64,000 nucleotides of DNA from Pseudomonas frederiksbergensis (lineage in GTDB: Bacteria > Pseudomonadota > Gammaproteobacteria > Pseudomonadales > Pseudomonadaceae): assembly GCF_900105495.1 (NCBI RefSeq), contig NZ_FNTF01000002.1, forward strand, positions 5,968,001 through 6,032,000, given 5' to 3'. A program made the position numbers and the translations under genes. Below, piece by piece: positions 55,313 through 64,000 of the stretch. The first letter of the stretch is position 1. Each line of letters opens with the position of its first letter. The notes beneath the pieces were generated by a model. It did not search any database. It was not told the origin of the DNA and saw only the letters and a program-made list of their open reading frames with translations.

Positions 55313-56347
55313 ATGTCCACTACCCTGTTCAGCCTGGCCTTTGGTGTCGGCACTCAAAACCGTCAAGGCGCATGGCTGGAAGTGTTTTACGCGCAGCCAC
55401 TGCTCAACCCGTCGGCCGATTTGGTCGCTGCCATTGCGCCAATCCTGGGCTACACCGACGGCAATCAGGCCATCGCTTTCAGCACCGCCCAGGCCTCGCA
55501 ACTGGCTGAGGCCCTGAAAAGCGTCGACGCTGCCCAGGCTGCCTTGCTGACCCGTCTGGCCGAGAGCCACAAGCCGCTGGTCGCGACCATTCTGGCCGAA
55601 GACGCTCAGTTGACCTCCACCCCTGAGGCCTACCTCAAGCTGCACCTGCTGTCCCATCGCCTGGTCAAGCCGCACGGCCTGAACCTGGCGGGTGTGTTCC
55701 CGTTGCTGCCGAACGTGGCATGGACCAGCCAGGGCGCAATCGACCTGGCCGAACTGGCCGAGCATCAACTGGAAGCCCGTCTGCGTGGCGAGCTGCTGGA
55801 AGTGTTCTCGGTGGACAAGTTCCCGAAAATGACCGACTACGTGGTTCCGGCCGGCGTGCGTATCGCTGACGCGGCACGTATTCGTCTGGGCGCCTACGTC
55901 GGCGAAGGCACCACCGTGATGCACGAAGGTTTCGTCAACTTCAACGCCGGCACCGAAGGCCCGGGCATGATCGAAGGCCGCGTTTCCGCTGGCGTATTCG
56001 TCGGCAAGGGTTCGGACCTGGGCGGCGGTTGCTCGACCATGGGCACCCTGTCGGGCGGCGGCAACATCGTGATCAAGGTTGGCGAAGGCTGCCTGATCGG
56101 CGCGAACGCCGGTATCGGCATTCCGTTGGGCGATCGCAACACCGTTGAGTCGGGCCTGTACGTGACCGCTGGTACCAAAGTGGCGCTGCTGGACGAAAAC
56201 AACAAACTGGTCAAGGTCGTGAAGGCCCGAGAACTGGCCGGTCAGCCTGACCTGCTGTTCCGTCGCAATTCGGAGACCGGTGCCGTGGAATGCAAAACCC
56301 ACAAATCGGCCATCGAACTGAACGAAGCGCTGCACGCTCACAACTAA
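55313..56347 (+). CDS. dapD: 2,3,4,5-tetrahydropyridine-2,6-dicarboxylate N-succinyltransferase
   Basis: DapD succinylates tetrahydrodipicolinate in the lysine/diaminopimelate pathway. The 344-residue protein is the longer Pseudomonas type, with an N-terminal domain and a left-handed beta-helix (VVPAGVRIADAARIRLGAYVGEGT, then GSDLGGGCSTMGTLSGGGN and GANAGIGIPLGDRNTVE). It lies 34 bp after the ArsC-like gene, possibly co-transcribed. Confidence 0.95.
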   Translation: MSTTLFSLAFGVGTQNRQGAWLEVFYAQPLLNPSADLVAAIAPILGYTDGNQAIAFSTAQASQLAEALKSVDAAQAALLTRLAESHKPLVATILAEDAQLTSTPEAYLKLHLLSHRLVKPHGLNLAGVFPLLPNVAWTSQGAIDLAELAEHQLEARLRGELLEVFSVDKFPKMTDYVVPAGVRIADAARIRLGAYVGEGTTVMHEGFVNFNAGTEGPGMIEGRVSAGVFVGKGSDLGGGCSTMGTLSGGGNIVIKVGEGCLIGANAGIGIPLGDRNTVESGLYVTAGTKVALLDENNKLVKVVKARELAGQPDLLFRRNSETGAVECKTHKSAIELNEALHAHN

Positions 56348-56373
56348 GCAGAGCGTCAAACGATCACCTGACC

Positions 56374-56447
56374 TGTAGGAGCGAGGCTTGTTCGCGATGG
56401 GGCCCTTGAGGCCGCCAAAAGCATCGCGAGCAAGCTTTGCTCCTACA
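56374..56447. repeat. Inverted REP pair between dapD and csdA
   Basis: A 26-base unit beginning TGTAGGAGCGAGGCTTG (56374-56399) faces its imperfect inverse (56422-56447). It is a variant of the REP family without the exact IS110 target. Confidence 0.9.
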
Positions 56448-56491
56448 AGGTTCAGGCGTACACCCGCCCATGTTTAACAGGGCTCGATAGC

Positions 56492-57697
56492 ATGATGATT
56501 GCCTCTCCCTGGCGCGCCGATTTTCCGGCAATCGCCGCATTGCAACGGCAAGACCAGACCTATCTGGACAACGCCGCCACCACGCAAAAACCTCAAGCCC
56601 TGCTGGATGCCCTGGCGCATTACTACGCCAACGGCGCGGCTAATGTGCATCGGGCGCAACACCTGCCCGGCGCCCACGCCACCCAGGCGTTCGAGGCCAG
56701 CCGCAGCAAAGTCGCCCATTGGCTCAATGCCGGCGATTGCGGGCAGATCATCTTTACCCACGGCGCAACGTCGGCGCTGAACCTCCTGGCTTATGGCCTG
56801 GAACATCTTTTCAATCCAGGCGATGAAGTTGTCATCACCGCCCTGGAGCATCACGCCAACCTGTTGCCATGGCAGCAACTGGCCCAGCGTCGCGACCTGA
56901 AGCTGGTGATCCTGCCTCTGGACGCCGACGGTTTGATCGACCTTGAAGCCGCCGCGCAGTTGATCGGTCCGCGAACCCGCTTGCTGGCGGTCAGTCAGTT
57001 GTCGAACGTGCTCGGCGCCTGGCAGCCGTTGCCCGCCCTCTTGACGATGGCCAAGGCGCATAACGCGCTGACCGTGGTCGATGGCGCCCAAGGCGTGGTG
57101 CATGGCCGGCATGACGTGCAGGCGTTGGGTTGCGACTTCTATGTGTTTTCCAGCCACAAGCTCTACGGCCCCGATGGACTGGGCGTGCTGTTCGGTCGCA
57201 ATGAATCGCTTGAGCAGCTGCGCCATTGGCAGTTCGGCGGTGAAATGGTGCTGGATGCCGATTACCACAGCGCACGGTTCCGCCCGGCGCCACTGGGTTT
57301 TGAGGCAGGTACGCCGCCGATTGCCGGGGTGATTGGTTTGGGGGCGACGCTGGATTATCTTGCGGGGCTTGATCAGGACGCGGTTTGCGCCCATGAAGCA
57401 GCGCTGCATGACTATTTGCTCAAAGGCCTTGAAGCGCGCAACGGCATTCGGTTGCTGGGCAAGCCGCAACTGGCGCTGGCCAGTTTTGTCGTCGAGGGTG
57501 TGCATAACTCTGATCTTGCGCATTTGTTGACCGAACAGGGGATCGCGGTGCGCGCCGGTCATCACTGCGCCATGCCGTTGCTGAAAAGCTTTGAATTGGC
57601 CGGGGCGATTCGGGTGTCGTTGGCGTTGTACAACGATTCCGAAGATCTGGAACGGTTCTTTGAAGCGCTGGATCAGGCGCTGGAGTTGTTGCGATGA
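56492..57697 (+). CDS. csdA: Cysteine desulfurase CsdA (SufS type)
   Basis: The enzyme takes sulfur from cysteine for cluster or other sulfur transfer. The 401-residue PLP protein has YLDNAATTQKP, the PLP lysine in FSSHKLYGPDGLG, and the catalytic cysteine in AGHHCAMPL near residue 362. It overlaps csdE by 4 bp; the pair matches E. coli CsdA-CsdE rather than the full suf operon. ATGs at 56492 and 56495 are equally possible. Confidence 0.92.
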   Translation: MMIASPWRADFPAIAALQRQDQTYLDNAATTQKPQALLDALAHYYANGAANVHRAQHLPGAHATQAFEASRSKVAHWLNAGDCGQIIFTHGATSALNLLAYGLEHLFNPGDEVVITALEHHANLLPWQQLAQRRDLKLVILPLDADGLIDLEAAAQLIGPRTRLLAVSQLSNVLGAWQPLPALLTMAKAHNALTVVDGAQGVVHGRHDVQALGCDFYVFSSHKLYGPDGLGVLFGRNESLEQLRHWQFGGEMVLDADYHSARFRPAPLGFEAGTPPIAGVIGLGATLDYLAGLDQDAVCAHEAALHDYLLKGLEARNGIRLLGKPQLALASFVVEGVHNSDLAHLLTEQGIAVRAGHHCAMPLLKSFELAGAIRVSLALYNDSEDLERFFEALDQALELLR

Positions 57698-58098
57698 GCT
57701 TGCCTGCCGATGCGGTTGCGGCGCTGGAGGTTTTTCAGAATGCTGCCGGTTGGGAACAACGGGCGCGGCTGTTGATGCAGTGGGGCGACCGTCTGCCCGC
57801 CTTGAGCGATGTGGATAAAGTCGAGGCCAACCGCGTGCATGGCTGTGAAAGTCAGGTGTGGCTGATGGGCGCGCTGGATGACGGTCACTGGCAATTTGCC
57901 GCGAGCAGCGATGCGCGGTTGATTCGTGGGTTGGTGGCGTTGCTGCTGGCCCGGGTTAACGGGTTGTCAGCGGTTGAGTTGCAGCAGGTGGATCTGCCGG
58001 ATTGGTTCAATCAGTTGGGGCTGAGCAGACAGCTGTCGCCGTCGCGCAGTAATGGCCTGAATGCCGTGCTACAGCGGATGCGTGAACTGGCCGCCTGA
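57694..58098 (+). CDS. csdE: Sulfur acceptor protein CsdE (SufE family)
   Basis: CsdE accepts persulfide sulfur from CsdA and stimulates it. The 134-residue protein has the acceptor C51 in NRVHGCESQVWL and the family end SRSNGLNAVLQRMREL. E. coli CsdE passes sulfur towards TcdA, whose gene lies next, convergent at 58217, which supports a joint role. Confidence 0.92.
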   Translation: MSLPADAVAALEVFQNAAGWEQRARLLMQWGDRLPALSDVDKVEANRVHGCESQVWLMGALDDGHWQFAASSDARLIRGLVALLLARVNGLSAVELQQVDLPDWFNQLGLSRQLSPSRSNGLNAVLQRMRELAA

Positions 58099-58100
58099 CC

Positions 58101-58213
58101 GATCGTTCCCACGCTCTGCGTGGGAATGCCTCAAGGGACGCTCCGCGTTCCAGCTCCTGAAAGGGACGCGGAGCGCCCCGGGCTGCATTCCCACGCAGAG
58201 CGTGGGAACGATC
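58101..58213. repeat. Large inverted-repeat element between csdE and tcdA
   Basis: A 29-base arm starting GATCGTTCCCACGCTCTGCG (58101-58129) is an exact inverse of 58185-58213, and an inner pair (GACGCTCCGCG, CGCGGAGCG) continues the stem. It fills the gap between the two convergent genes and may end both transcripts. Such elements are common intergenic repeats in this genus. Confidence 0.92.
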
Positions 58214-58216
58214 AGG

Positions 58217-59026
58217 TTAGGCCGGTTTGATGCGATCGGCGGGGCGACGTACCCCGGCAACAATCTTATCCACAGCCTTGGTCGCCGCGACCATGCCAAA
58301 CGTCGCCGTCACCATCATCACCGCACCGAACCCGCCGGCGCAGTCGAGCTTCACACCGTCACCGACAAAACTCTTCTGCAAGCAAATGCTGCCATCCGGT
58401 TTCGGGTAGCGCAGTTGTTCAGTGGAAAACACGCAGGGCACGCTGTAATGGCGGGTCACGGTGCGTGAGAAGTTGTAGTCCCGGCGCAAGGTCGAGCGCA
58501 CTTTCGAAGCCAACGGATCATTGAAGGTCCGGTTCAAATCGCACACCTGAATCAATGTCGGATCAATCTGCCCGCCCGCACCACCAGTGGTGATGATCTG
58601 GATCTTGCGGCGCTTGCACCAGGCGATCAGCGCCGCCTTGGCATTCACGCTGTCGATGCAATCGATCACGCAGTCGATGTTCGGCGTGATGTACTCGGCC
58701 ATGGTTTCCCGGGTGACGAAGTCCGCCACCGCATGCACGGTGCAGTCCGGGTTGATCCCGCGCAGGCGCTCGGCCATCACGTCAACCTTGGGTTTGCCGA
58801 CGGTGCTGTCCAGCGCATGCAACTGACGGTTGGCGTTGCTGACGCAAACGTCGTCCAGGTCAAACAGCGAAATCTCGCCCACGCCACACCGGGCAATAGC
58901 TTCCGCCGCCCAGGAACCGACGCCACCGACGCCGACGATCGCCACATGGGCCGCGCGCAAACGCTCCAGGCCTTCGATGCCATACAAACGGGCGATGCCT
59001 GCAAACCGCGGATCTTCTGTACTCAT
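58217..59026 (-). CDS. tcdA: tRNA threonylcarbamoyladenosine dehydratase
   Basis: TcdA cyclises t6A at position 37 of tRNA using ATP, in an E1-like reaction. The 269-residue protein has the nucleotide loop AIVGVGGVGSWAAEAI, the DLDDVCVSNANRQ segment and a Cys in VIDCIDSVNAK. It pairs functionally with CsdA-CsdE in E. coli. The ATG at 59026 is chosen; another ATG two codons upstream (59032) is closer to GGGG. Confidence 0.93.
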   Translation of the reverse strand: MSTEDPRFAGIARLYGIEGLERLRAAHVAIVGVGGVGSWAAEAIARCGVGEISLFDLDDVCVSNANRQLHALDSTVGKPKVDVMAERLRGINPDCTVHAVADFVTRETMAEYITPNIDCVIDCIDSVNAKAALIAWCKRRKIQIITTGGAGGQIDPTLIQVCDLNRTFNDPLASKVRSTLRRDYNFSRTVTRHYSVPCVFSTEQLRYPKPDGSICLQKSFVGDGVKLDCAGGFGAVMMVTATFGMVAATKAVDKIVAGVRRPADRIKPA

Positions 59027-59314
59027 GACCATTACCCCAAAAACCGGCGCGCATTATAGGGCCGTCAGCGGGCAAGAGCACCTTTGGGCTATGGACGGCA
59101 GTCTTGAGGGCTTCAATTGACGACAAATTTATTGGAATTGAGCTGCAGCGCCCAGGTCAAAGAACTTAAGTCGACTTGGATTGCCCAACGTCCGGACTTT
59201 CCCTGTCCGCTGTACGGTCAGTGAACGCCCGGTGTAGGATGCGCGCCCCCAGCCTCTTGGCAATCGGCCGCCGACCGTTCCTTCGTTCAGCAGCTCCTGG
59301 AACCTGAAATAGCT

Positions 59315-61906
59315 ATGTCATCGCGTAAATTTGGACTCAACCTGGTCGTGGTGCTCGCCATCGCCGCCTTGTTTACCGGCTTCTGGGCGCTGATCAATCG
59401 CCCGGTCACCGCCCCCAACTGGCCTGAACAGATCTCCGGCTTTTCGTACTCGCCGTTCCAGCAAGGGCAGTACCCGCAAAAAGAGCAATACCCGACCGAC
59501 GATGAAATGCGTCGCGATCTGGAGATCATGAGCAAGCTGACGGACAACATCCGTACTTACTCGGTCGATGGCAGCCTGGGTGATATTCCCAGGCTCGCCG
59601 AAGAGTTCGGTTTGCGCGTGACGCTGGGTATCTGGATCAGCCCGGACCTTGAACGCAACGAGCGTGAAATCCTGCGCGCCATCGACCTGGCCAAGACCTC
59701 CCGTAGCGTGGTTCGTGTAGTGGTCGGTAACGAGGCGATTTTTCGTAAGGAAATTACCGCCGCCGAACTGAGCGTGATCCTTGATCGCGTCCGCGCGGCC
59801 GTGAAAGTACCGGTGACGACCTCCGAGCAATGGCACATCTGGAAAGATAACCCGAGCCTGGCCAAGCACGTCGACCTGATCGCCGCCCACGTCCTGCCGT
59901 ACTGGGAACATGTGCCGATGGAGCAGTCCGGACAGTTCGTCCTCGACCGCGCCCGCGACCTGAAAAAGATGTTCCCGAAAAAACCGCTGCTGCTGTCGGA
60001 AGTCGGCTGGCCGAGCAACGGCCGTATGCGCGGTGGCGCCGACGCGTCGCCGGCAGACCAGGCGATTTATCTGCGGACCTTGGTCAACAAGCTCAATCGC
60101 CAGGGTTTCAACTACTTCGTGATCGAAGCCTTTGACCAACCGTGGAAGGCCAGTGACGAAGGCTCCGTGGGCGCTTACTGGGGCGTGTTCAACGCCGCAC
60201 GCCAGCAGAAATTCAACTTTGAAGGCCCGGTCGTTGCGATCCCGCAATGGCGCGTGCTGGCCATCGGTTCGGTAGTGTTGGCATTGCTGTCCCTGACCCT
60301 GCTGATGATCGACGGCTCGGCCTTGCGTCAGCGTGGCCGCACCTTCCTGACCTTCATCGCGTTCCTCTGTGGTTCGGTGCTGGTGTGGATCGGTTACGAC
60401 TACAGCCAGCAATACAGCACTTGGTTCAGCCTGACGGTGGGCTTCTTGCTTGCCCTCGGCGCACTCGGGGTGTTTATCGTGCTGCTGACCGAGGCCCATG
60501 AACTGGCCGAAGCGGTCTGGACCCACAAACGCCGGCGCGAATTCCTGCCGGTGGTCGGCGATTCGGACTACCGACCGAAAGTATCGATTCACGTACCTTG
60601 CTACAACGAGCCGCCGGAGATGGTCAAACAGACCCTCAACGCCCTGGCCAACCTCGACTATCCGGACTTCGAAGTCCTGATCATCGACAACAACACCAAG
60701 GACCCGGCGGTCTGGGAACCGGTGCGCGACTATTGCGAAACCCTCGGCCCGCGCTTCAAGTTCTTCCACGTCGCGCCATTGGCCGGCTTCAAGGGTGGCG
60801 CGCTGAATTACCTGATTCCGCACACTGCCAAGGATGCCGAAGTCATTGCGGTGATCGACTCGGACTACTGCGTCGACCCGAACTGGCTCAAGCACATGGT
60901 GCCGCACTTCGCCGACCCGAAAATTGCTGTGGTGCAGTCGCCACAGGATTACCGCGACCAGAACGAAAGCACCTTCAAGAAGCTCTGCTACGCGGAATAC
61001 AAAGGCTTCTTCCACATCGGCATGGTCACCCGTAACGACCGTGACGCGATCATTCAGCACGGCACCATGACCATGACCCGACGCTCGGTGCTCGAGGAAC
61101 TGGGCTGGGCCGACTGGTGCATCTGTGAAGACGCCGAGTTGGGTCTGCGCGTGTTCGAAAAAGGCTTGTCAGCGGCGTATTACCACACCAGCTACGGCAA
61201 AGGCCTGATGCCCGATACCTTTATCGACTTCAAGAAACAGCGTTTCCGCTGGGCTTACGGTGCGATTCAGATCATCAAGCGTCACACCGCCAGCCTGCTG
61301 CGCGGCAAGGACACCGAGCTGACCCGTGGCCAGCGTTACCACTTCCTCGCGGGCTGGTTGCCGTGGGTCGCGGATGGCATGAACATCTTCTTCACCGTCG
61401 GCGCCCTGTTGTGGTCGGCGGCGATGATCATCGTGCCGCAGCGGGTCGATCCACCGTTGCTGATTTTCGCGATCCCGCCATTGGCGCTGTTCGTGTTCAA
61501 GGTGGGCAAGATCATCTTCCTTTACCGTCGCGCCGTTGGCGTGAACCTGAAGGATGCGTTCTGCGCGGCGCTGGCAGGGCTGGCGTTGTCGCACACCATC
61601 GCCAAAGCGGTGCTGTACGGCTTCTTCACCAGCAGCATTCCGTTCTTCCGCACCCCGAAAAACGCCGATAACCACGGCTTCTGGGTGGCGATTTCGGAGG
61701 CTCGCGAAGAAATGTTCATCATGCTGCTGCTGTGGAGCGCGGCGCTGGGGATTTTCGTGGTGAACGGCCTGCCGAGCAACGACATGCGCTTCTGGGTGAC
61801 CATGTTGCTGGTGCAGTCGCTGCCGTACCTGGCGGCGCTGATCATGGCGTTCTTGTCTTCGCTGCCGAAACCGGCGGTCGAGGGCGAGACGGCACCGGCG
61901 GTCTAA
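59315..61906 (+). CDS. ndvB: Beta-glucan synthase NdvB (GH17 + GT2 membrane protein)
   Basis: The 863-residue protein starts with a membrane anchor, then a periplasmic GH17-like domain with acid Glu in VVGNEAIF near 138 and nucleophile Glu in LLLSEVGWPS near 229, three membrane helices, a cytosolic family 2 glycosyltransferase with IDSDY near 515 and the QRFRW motif near 642, and further C-terminal membrane helices. It resembles PA1163 NdvB, which makes periplasmic cyclic glucans linked to biofilm antibiotic tolerance. The 59033-59314 upstream region holds no gene. Confidence 0.9.
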   Translation: MSSRKFGLNLVVVLAIAALFTGFWALINRPVTAPNWPEQISGFSYSPFQQGQYPQKEQYPTDDEMRRDLEIMSKLTDNIRTYSVDGSLGDIPRLAEEFGLRVTLGIWISPDLERNEREILRAIDLAKTSRSVVRVVVGNEAIFRKEITAAELSVILDRVRAAVKVPVTTSEQWHIWKDNPSLAKHVDLIAAHVLPYWEHVPMEQSGQFVLDRARDLKKMFPKKPLLLSEVGWPSNGRMRGGADASPADQAIYLRTLVNKLNRQGFNYFVIEAFDQPWKASDEGSVGAYWGVFNAARQQKFNFEGPVVAIPQWRVLAIGSVVLALLSLTLLMIDGSALRQRGRTFLTFIAFLCGSVLVWIGYDYSQQYSTWFSLTVGFLLALGALGVFIVLLTEAHELAEAVWTHKRRREFLPVVGDSDYRPKVSIHVPCYNEPPEMVKQTLNALANLDYPDFEVLIIDNNTKDPAVWEPVRDYCETLGPRFKFFHVAPLAGFKGGALNYLIPHTAKDAEVIAVIDSDYCVDPNWLKHMVPHFADPKIAVVQSPQDYRDQNESTFKKLCYAEYKGFFHIGMVTRNDRDAIIQHGTMTMTRRSVLEELGWADWCICEDAELGLRVFEKGLSAAYYHTSYGKGLMPDTFIDFKKQRFRWAYGAIQIIKRHTASLLRGKDTELTRGQRYHFLAGWLPWVADGMNIFFTVGALLWSAAMIIVPQRVDPPLLIFAIPPLALFVFKVGKIIFLYRRAVGVNLKDAFCAALAGLALSHTIAKAVLYGFFTSSIPFFRTPKNADNHGFWVAISEAREEMFIMLLLWSAALGIFVVNGLPSNDMRFWVTMLLVQSLPYLAALIMAFLSSLPKPAVEGETAPAV

Positions 61907-61925
61907 ATCGTTCCAGATGCACTAA

Positions 61926-61949
61926 ACGGCGGCCAATGGCCGCCGTTTT
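61926..61949 (+). terminator. Intrinsic terminator of ndvB
   Basis: ACGGCGGCC pairs with GGCCGCCGT around AAT, followed by TTTGCTTT. It lies 20 bp past the stop. Confidence 0.88.
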
Positions 61950-62017
61950 GCTTTAAGATAACCGCCATTTTGCAGGGCTTGGCGTGATATACGGTCTTTC
62001 TGACCGTACTCAAAACC

Positions 62018-62045
62018 TGTGGGAGCGGGCTTGCTCGCTCCCACA
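62018..62045. repeat. Compact REP palindrome between ndvB and dapE
   Basis: TGTGGGAGCG and CGCTCCCACA face each other around eight bases. It keeps only the outer parts of the REP, so the left half of the IS110 target is incomplete. Confidence 0.9.
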
Positions 62046-62081
62046 TAGCCCATGCCCAATTTCAAGCTTCCGGAGTTTTCC

Positions 62082-63233
62082 ATGACGGCCCACGCCGACC
62101 TTTCGCCGACCCTTCAACTCGCCATCGACCTGATCCGCCGTCCCTCCGTGACGCCGATCGATGCCGATTGCCAGAAGCAGATGATGCAGCGCCTGGGCGA
62201 TGCCGGTTTTATGCTGGAACCCATGCGCATCGAAGATGTGGATAACTTCTGGGCGACCCACGGTAAACACGACGGTCCGGTACTGTGCTTCGCCGGTCAC
62301 ACCGACGTGGTACCGACCGGCCCGGTGACCGCCTGGCAGATCGATCCGTTCAACGCGGTGATCGACGAACACGGCATGCTCTGCGGTCGCGGCGCGGCGG
62401 ACATGAAAGGCAGCCTCGCTTCCATGACCGTGGCGGCCGAGCGCTTCGTCACCGACTACCCGGATCACAAAGGCAAGGTCGCTTTCCTGATCACCAGCGA
62501 CGAAGAAGGCCCGGCGCACCACGGCACCAAAGCGGTGATCGAACGCCTTGCCGCCCGCAAGGAGCGTCTGGACTGGTGCATCGTCGGCGAACCGTCGAGC
62601 ACCACCCTGGTGGGTGACGTGGTCAAGAACGGCCGTCGCGGCTCCCTCGGCGCCAAATTGACCGTGCGCGGCGTGCAGGGCCACGTGGCGTATCCGCATC
62701 TGGCGAAGAACCCGATCCACCTCGCGGCCCCGGCGTTGGCCGAACTGGCCGCCGAGCACTGGGACCACGGCAACGATTTCTTCCCGCCGACCAGCTTCCA
62801 GATCTCCAACGTGAATTCCGGCACTGGCGCGACCAACGTGATCCCGGGCGACCTGGTGGCGGTGTTCAACTTCCGCTTCTCCACCGAATCCACGGTTGAA
62901 GGCCTGCAAAAACGCGTCGCCGACATCCTCGACAAGCATGGCCTGGACTGGCACATCGACTGGGCGCTGTCCGGCCTGCCGTTCCTCACCGAACCGGGGG
63001 CATTGCTGGATGCCGTCGCGTCGAGCATCAAGGACATCACCGGGCGCGAAACCAAAGCTTCCACCAGTGGCGGCACCTCCGACGGGCGCTTCATCGCGAC
63101 CATGGGTACGCAGGTGGTTGAACTGGGCCCGGTCAACGCGACGATCCATCAGGTCAACGAGCGCGTGCTGGCTGCCGACCTCGATGTGCTGACCGAAATC
63201 TACTACCAGACCCTGATCAAGTTGCTCGCCTGA
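62082..63233 (+). CDS. dapE: Succinyl-diaminopimelate desuccinylase
   Basis: DapE releases succinate to give LL-diaminopimelate. The 383-residue M20 di-zinc enzyme has [12 protein letters not shown] (first metal His), [14 protein letters not shown] (bridging Asp), [13 protein letters not shown] (catalytic Glu pair) and [15 protein letters not shown] lies seven bases before the ATG at 62082; the open frame from 62052 is less likely. dapC and dapD lie upstream. Confidence 0.96.
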   Translation: MTAHADLSPTLQLAIDLIRRPSVTPIDADCQKQMMQRLGDAGFMLEPMRIEDVDNFWATHGKHDGPVLCFAGHTDVVPTGPVTAWQIDPFNAVIDEHGMLCGRGAADMKGSLASMTVAAERFVTDYPDHKGKVAFLITSDEEGPAHHGTKAVIERLAARKERLDWCIVGEPSSTTLVGDVVKNGRRGSLGAKLTVRGVQGHVAYPHLAKNPIHLAAPALAELAAEHWDHGNDFFPPTSFQISNVNSGTGATNVIPGDLVAVFNFRFSTESTVEGLQKRVADILDKHGLDWHIDWALSGLPFLTEPGALLDAVASSIKDITGRETKASTSGGTSDGRFIATMGTQVVELGPVNATIHQVNERVLAADLDVLTEIYYQTLIKLLA

Positions 63234-64000
63234 TGCTCGCCTGCCCGATCTGCAGTGAACCGCTGAACGCGGTGGACAACGGCGTGGCCTGCCCCGCCGG
63301 GCATCGTTTCGACCGTGCGCGCCAGGGTTACCTGAACCTGTTGCCGGTGCAGCACAAGAACAGCCGCGACCCTGGGGATAACCTGGCGATGGTCGAAGCC
63401 CGACGCGATTTTTTGAACGCCGGCCATTACGCGCCGGTGGCCAAGCGTCTGGCTGAACTGGCAGCGCAATACGCACCGCAGCGCTGGCTGGACATCGGTT
63501 GTGGCGAGGGTTACTACACCGCGCAAATCGCCGAGGCTTTGCCGAACGCCGACGGCTACGCGCTGGACATCTCCCGGGAAGCGGTCAAACGCGCCTGCAA
63601 ACGCAACCCGCAGCTGACCTGGTTGATCGCCAGCATGGCGCGGATACCGTTGGCCTCCGGCAGCTGCCAGTTTCTCGCCAGCGTGTTCAGCCCTCTGGAC
63701 TGGGAGGAAGCCAAGCGCCTGCTCAGCCCCGGCGGCGGCTTGATGAAAGTCGGGCCGACCAGCGGCCATCTGATGGAATTGCGCGAACGTCTGTACGACG
63801 AAGTGCGTGAATACACCGACGACAAGCATCTGGCTTTGGTGCCTGAAGGCATGACGCTGCAACACAGTGAAACCCTGGAGTTCAAACTGACGCTGGAAAA
63901 GGGTCAGGACCGTGCAAACCTGTTGGCCATGACGCCCCACGGCTGGCGCGCCAGTGCTGAACGCCGGGCGGCGGTCATCGAACAGGTCGAGCCGTTCGAG
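63233..64000 (+). CDS. rlmA: 23S rRNA (guanine-N1)-methyltransferase RlmA, cut by window edge
   Basis: RlmA methylates G745 in hairpin 35 of 23S rRNA. The 256 visible codons show the zinc site C4-P-I-C7 ... C20-P-A-G-H24, the HRFDRARQGYLNLLPVQ segment, and the SAM loop WLDIGCGEGYYTAQI. The ATG overlaps the dapE stop (TGATG), so the two are translationally coupled. Only the last few residues are missing. Confidence 0.93.
   Translation, partial: MLACPICSEPLNAVDNGVACPAGHRFDRARQGYLNLLPVQHKNSRDPGDNLAMVEARRDFLNAGHYAPVAKRLAELAAQYAPQRWLDIGCGEGYYTAQIAEALPNADGYALDISREAVKRACKRNPQLTWLIASMARIPLASGSCQFLASVFSPLDWEEAKRLLSPGGGLMKVGPTSGHLMELRERLYDEVREYTDDKHLALVPEGMTLQHSETLEFKLTLEKGQDRANLLAMTPHGWRASAERRAAVIEQVEPFE

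Overview
The window looks like a core chromosomal segment of a Pseudomonas of the P. fluorescens group. Gene content and order follow the conserved Pseudomonas block tapT, recX-recA, pncC, mutS, fdxA, rsmZ, rpoS, nlpD, pcm, surE, truD, ispF, fghA-adhC, ispD, ftsB, eno, kdsA, pyrG, tilS, accA, dnaE, rnhB, lpxB, lpxA, fabZ, lpxD, skp, bamA, rseP, dxr, cdsA, uppS, frr, pyrH, tsf, rpsB, map, glnD, dapC. Composition is GC-rich. Intergenic palindromes of the TGTGGGAGCGAGCCTGCTCG type are the usual REP elements of this group. Identification is by pattern recognition, not by search.

Layout. 1-3.7 kb: partial response regulator erdR, tRNA-modifying tapT, a small exported protein, a small possible ribbon-helix-helix protein and a LOG-family protein. 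3.7-5.8 kb: recX-recA behind a LexA box, then pncC. 5.86-9.1 kb: the mutS/pncC(cinA) interval, a known tailocin (phage-tail bacteriocin) site in this group. Here it holds only a repressor with an operator array, one tail-fibre-assembly gene, a holin behind a long dinucleotide repeat, an endolysin and a broken spanin; all structural genes are missing. 9.2-20.9 kb: mutS, fdxA, the Gac/Rsm small RNA rsmZ with its GacA-type upstream site, the rpoS-nlpD-pcm-surE-truD-ispF run, and the glutathione-dependent formaldehyde pathway (fghA, adhC) with divergent gfnR. 20.99-22.16 kb: an IS110-family element inserted in a REP palindrome, with a candidate bridge RNA whose guides match both the target and the element ends. 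22.2-49.5 kb: isoprenoid, cell division, glycolysis, KDO, CTP, tRNA-lysidine, fatty-acid, replication, lipid A, outer-membrane assembly and translation genes, nearly all on the minus strand. 49.5-64 kb: plus-strand glnD, dapC, an isolated metalloprotease, an ArsC-like reductase, dapD, csdA-csdE, then tcdA (minus), ndvB, dapE and partial rlmA.

The most notable points are: the IS110 element with guide segments for both target and donor readable in the sequence; the collapsed tailocin locus with its intact-looking repressor/operator system; a (TG)15 plus G9 tract just upstream of the holin; and a one-base frameshift that removes the last membrane helix of RseP. How the genes work together: lpxD, fabZ, lpxA, lpxB, kdsA, skp, bamA and rseP serve outer-membrane building; dxr, ispD, ispF and uppS make isoprenoid carriers; dapC, dapD and dapE make lysine and peptidoglycan precursor; recA, recX, mutS, dnaE and rnhB maintain DNA; rsmZ and rpoS are regulators of secondary metabolism and stationary phase.
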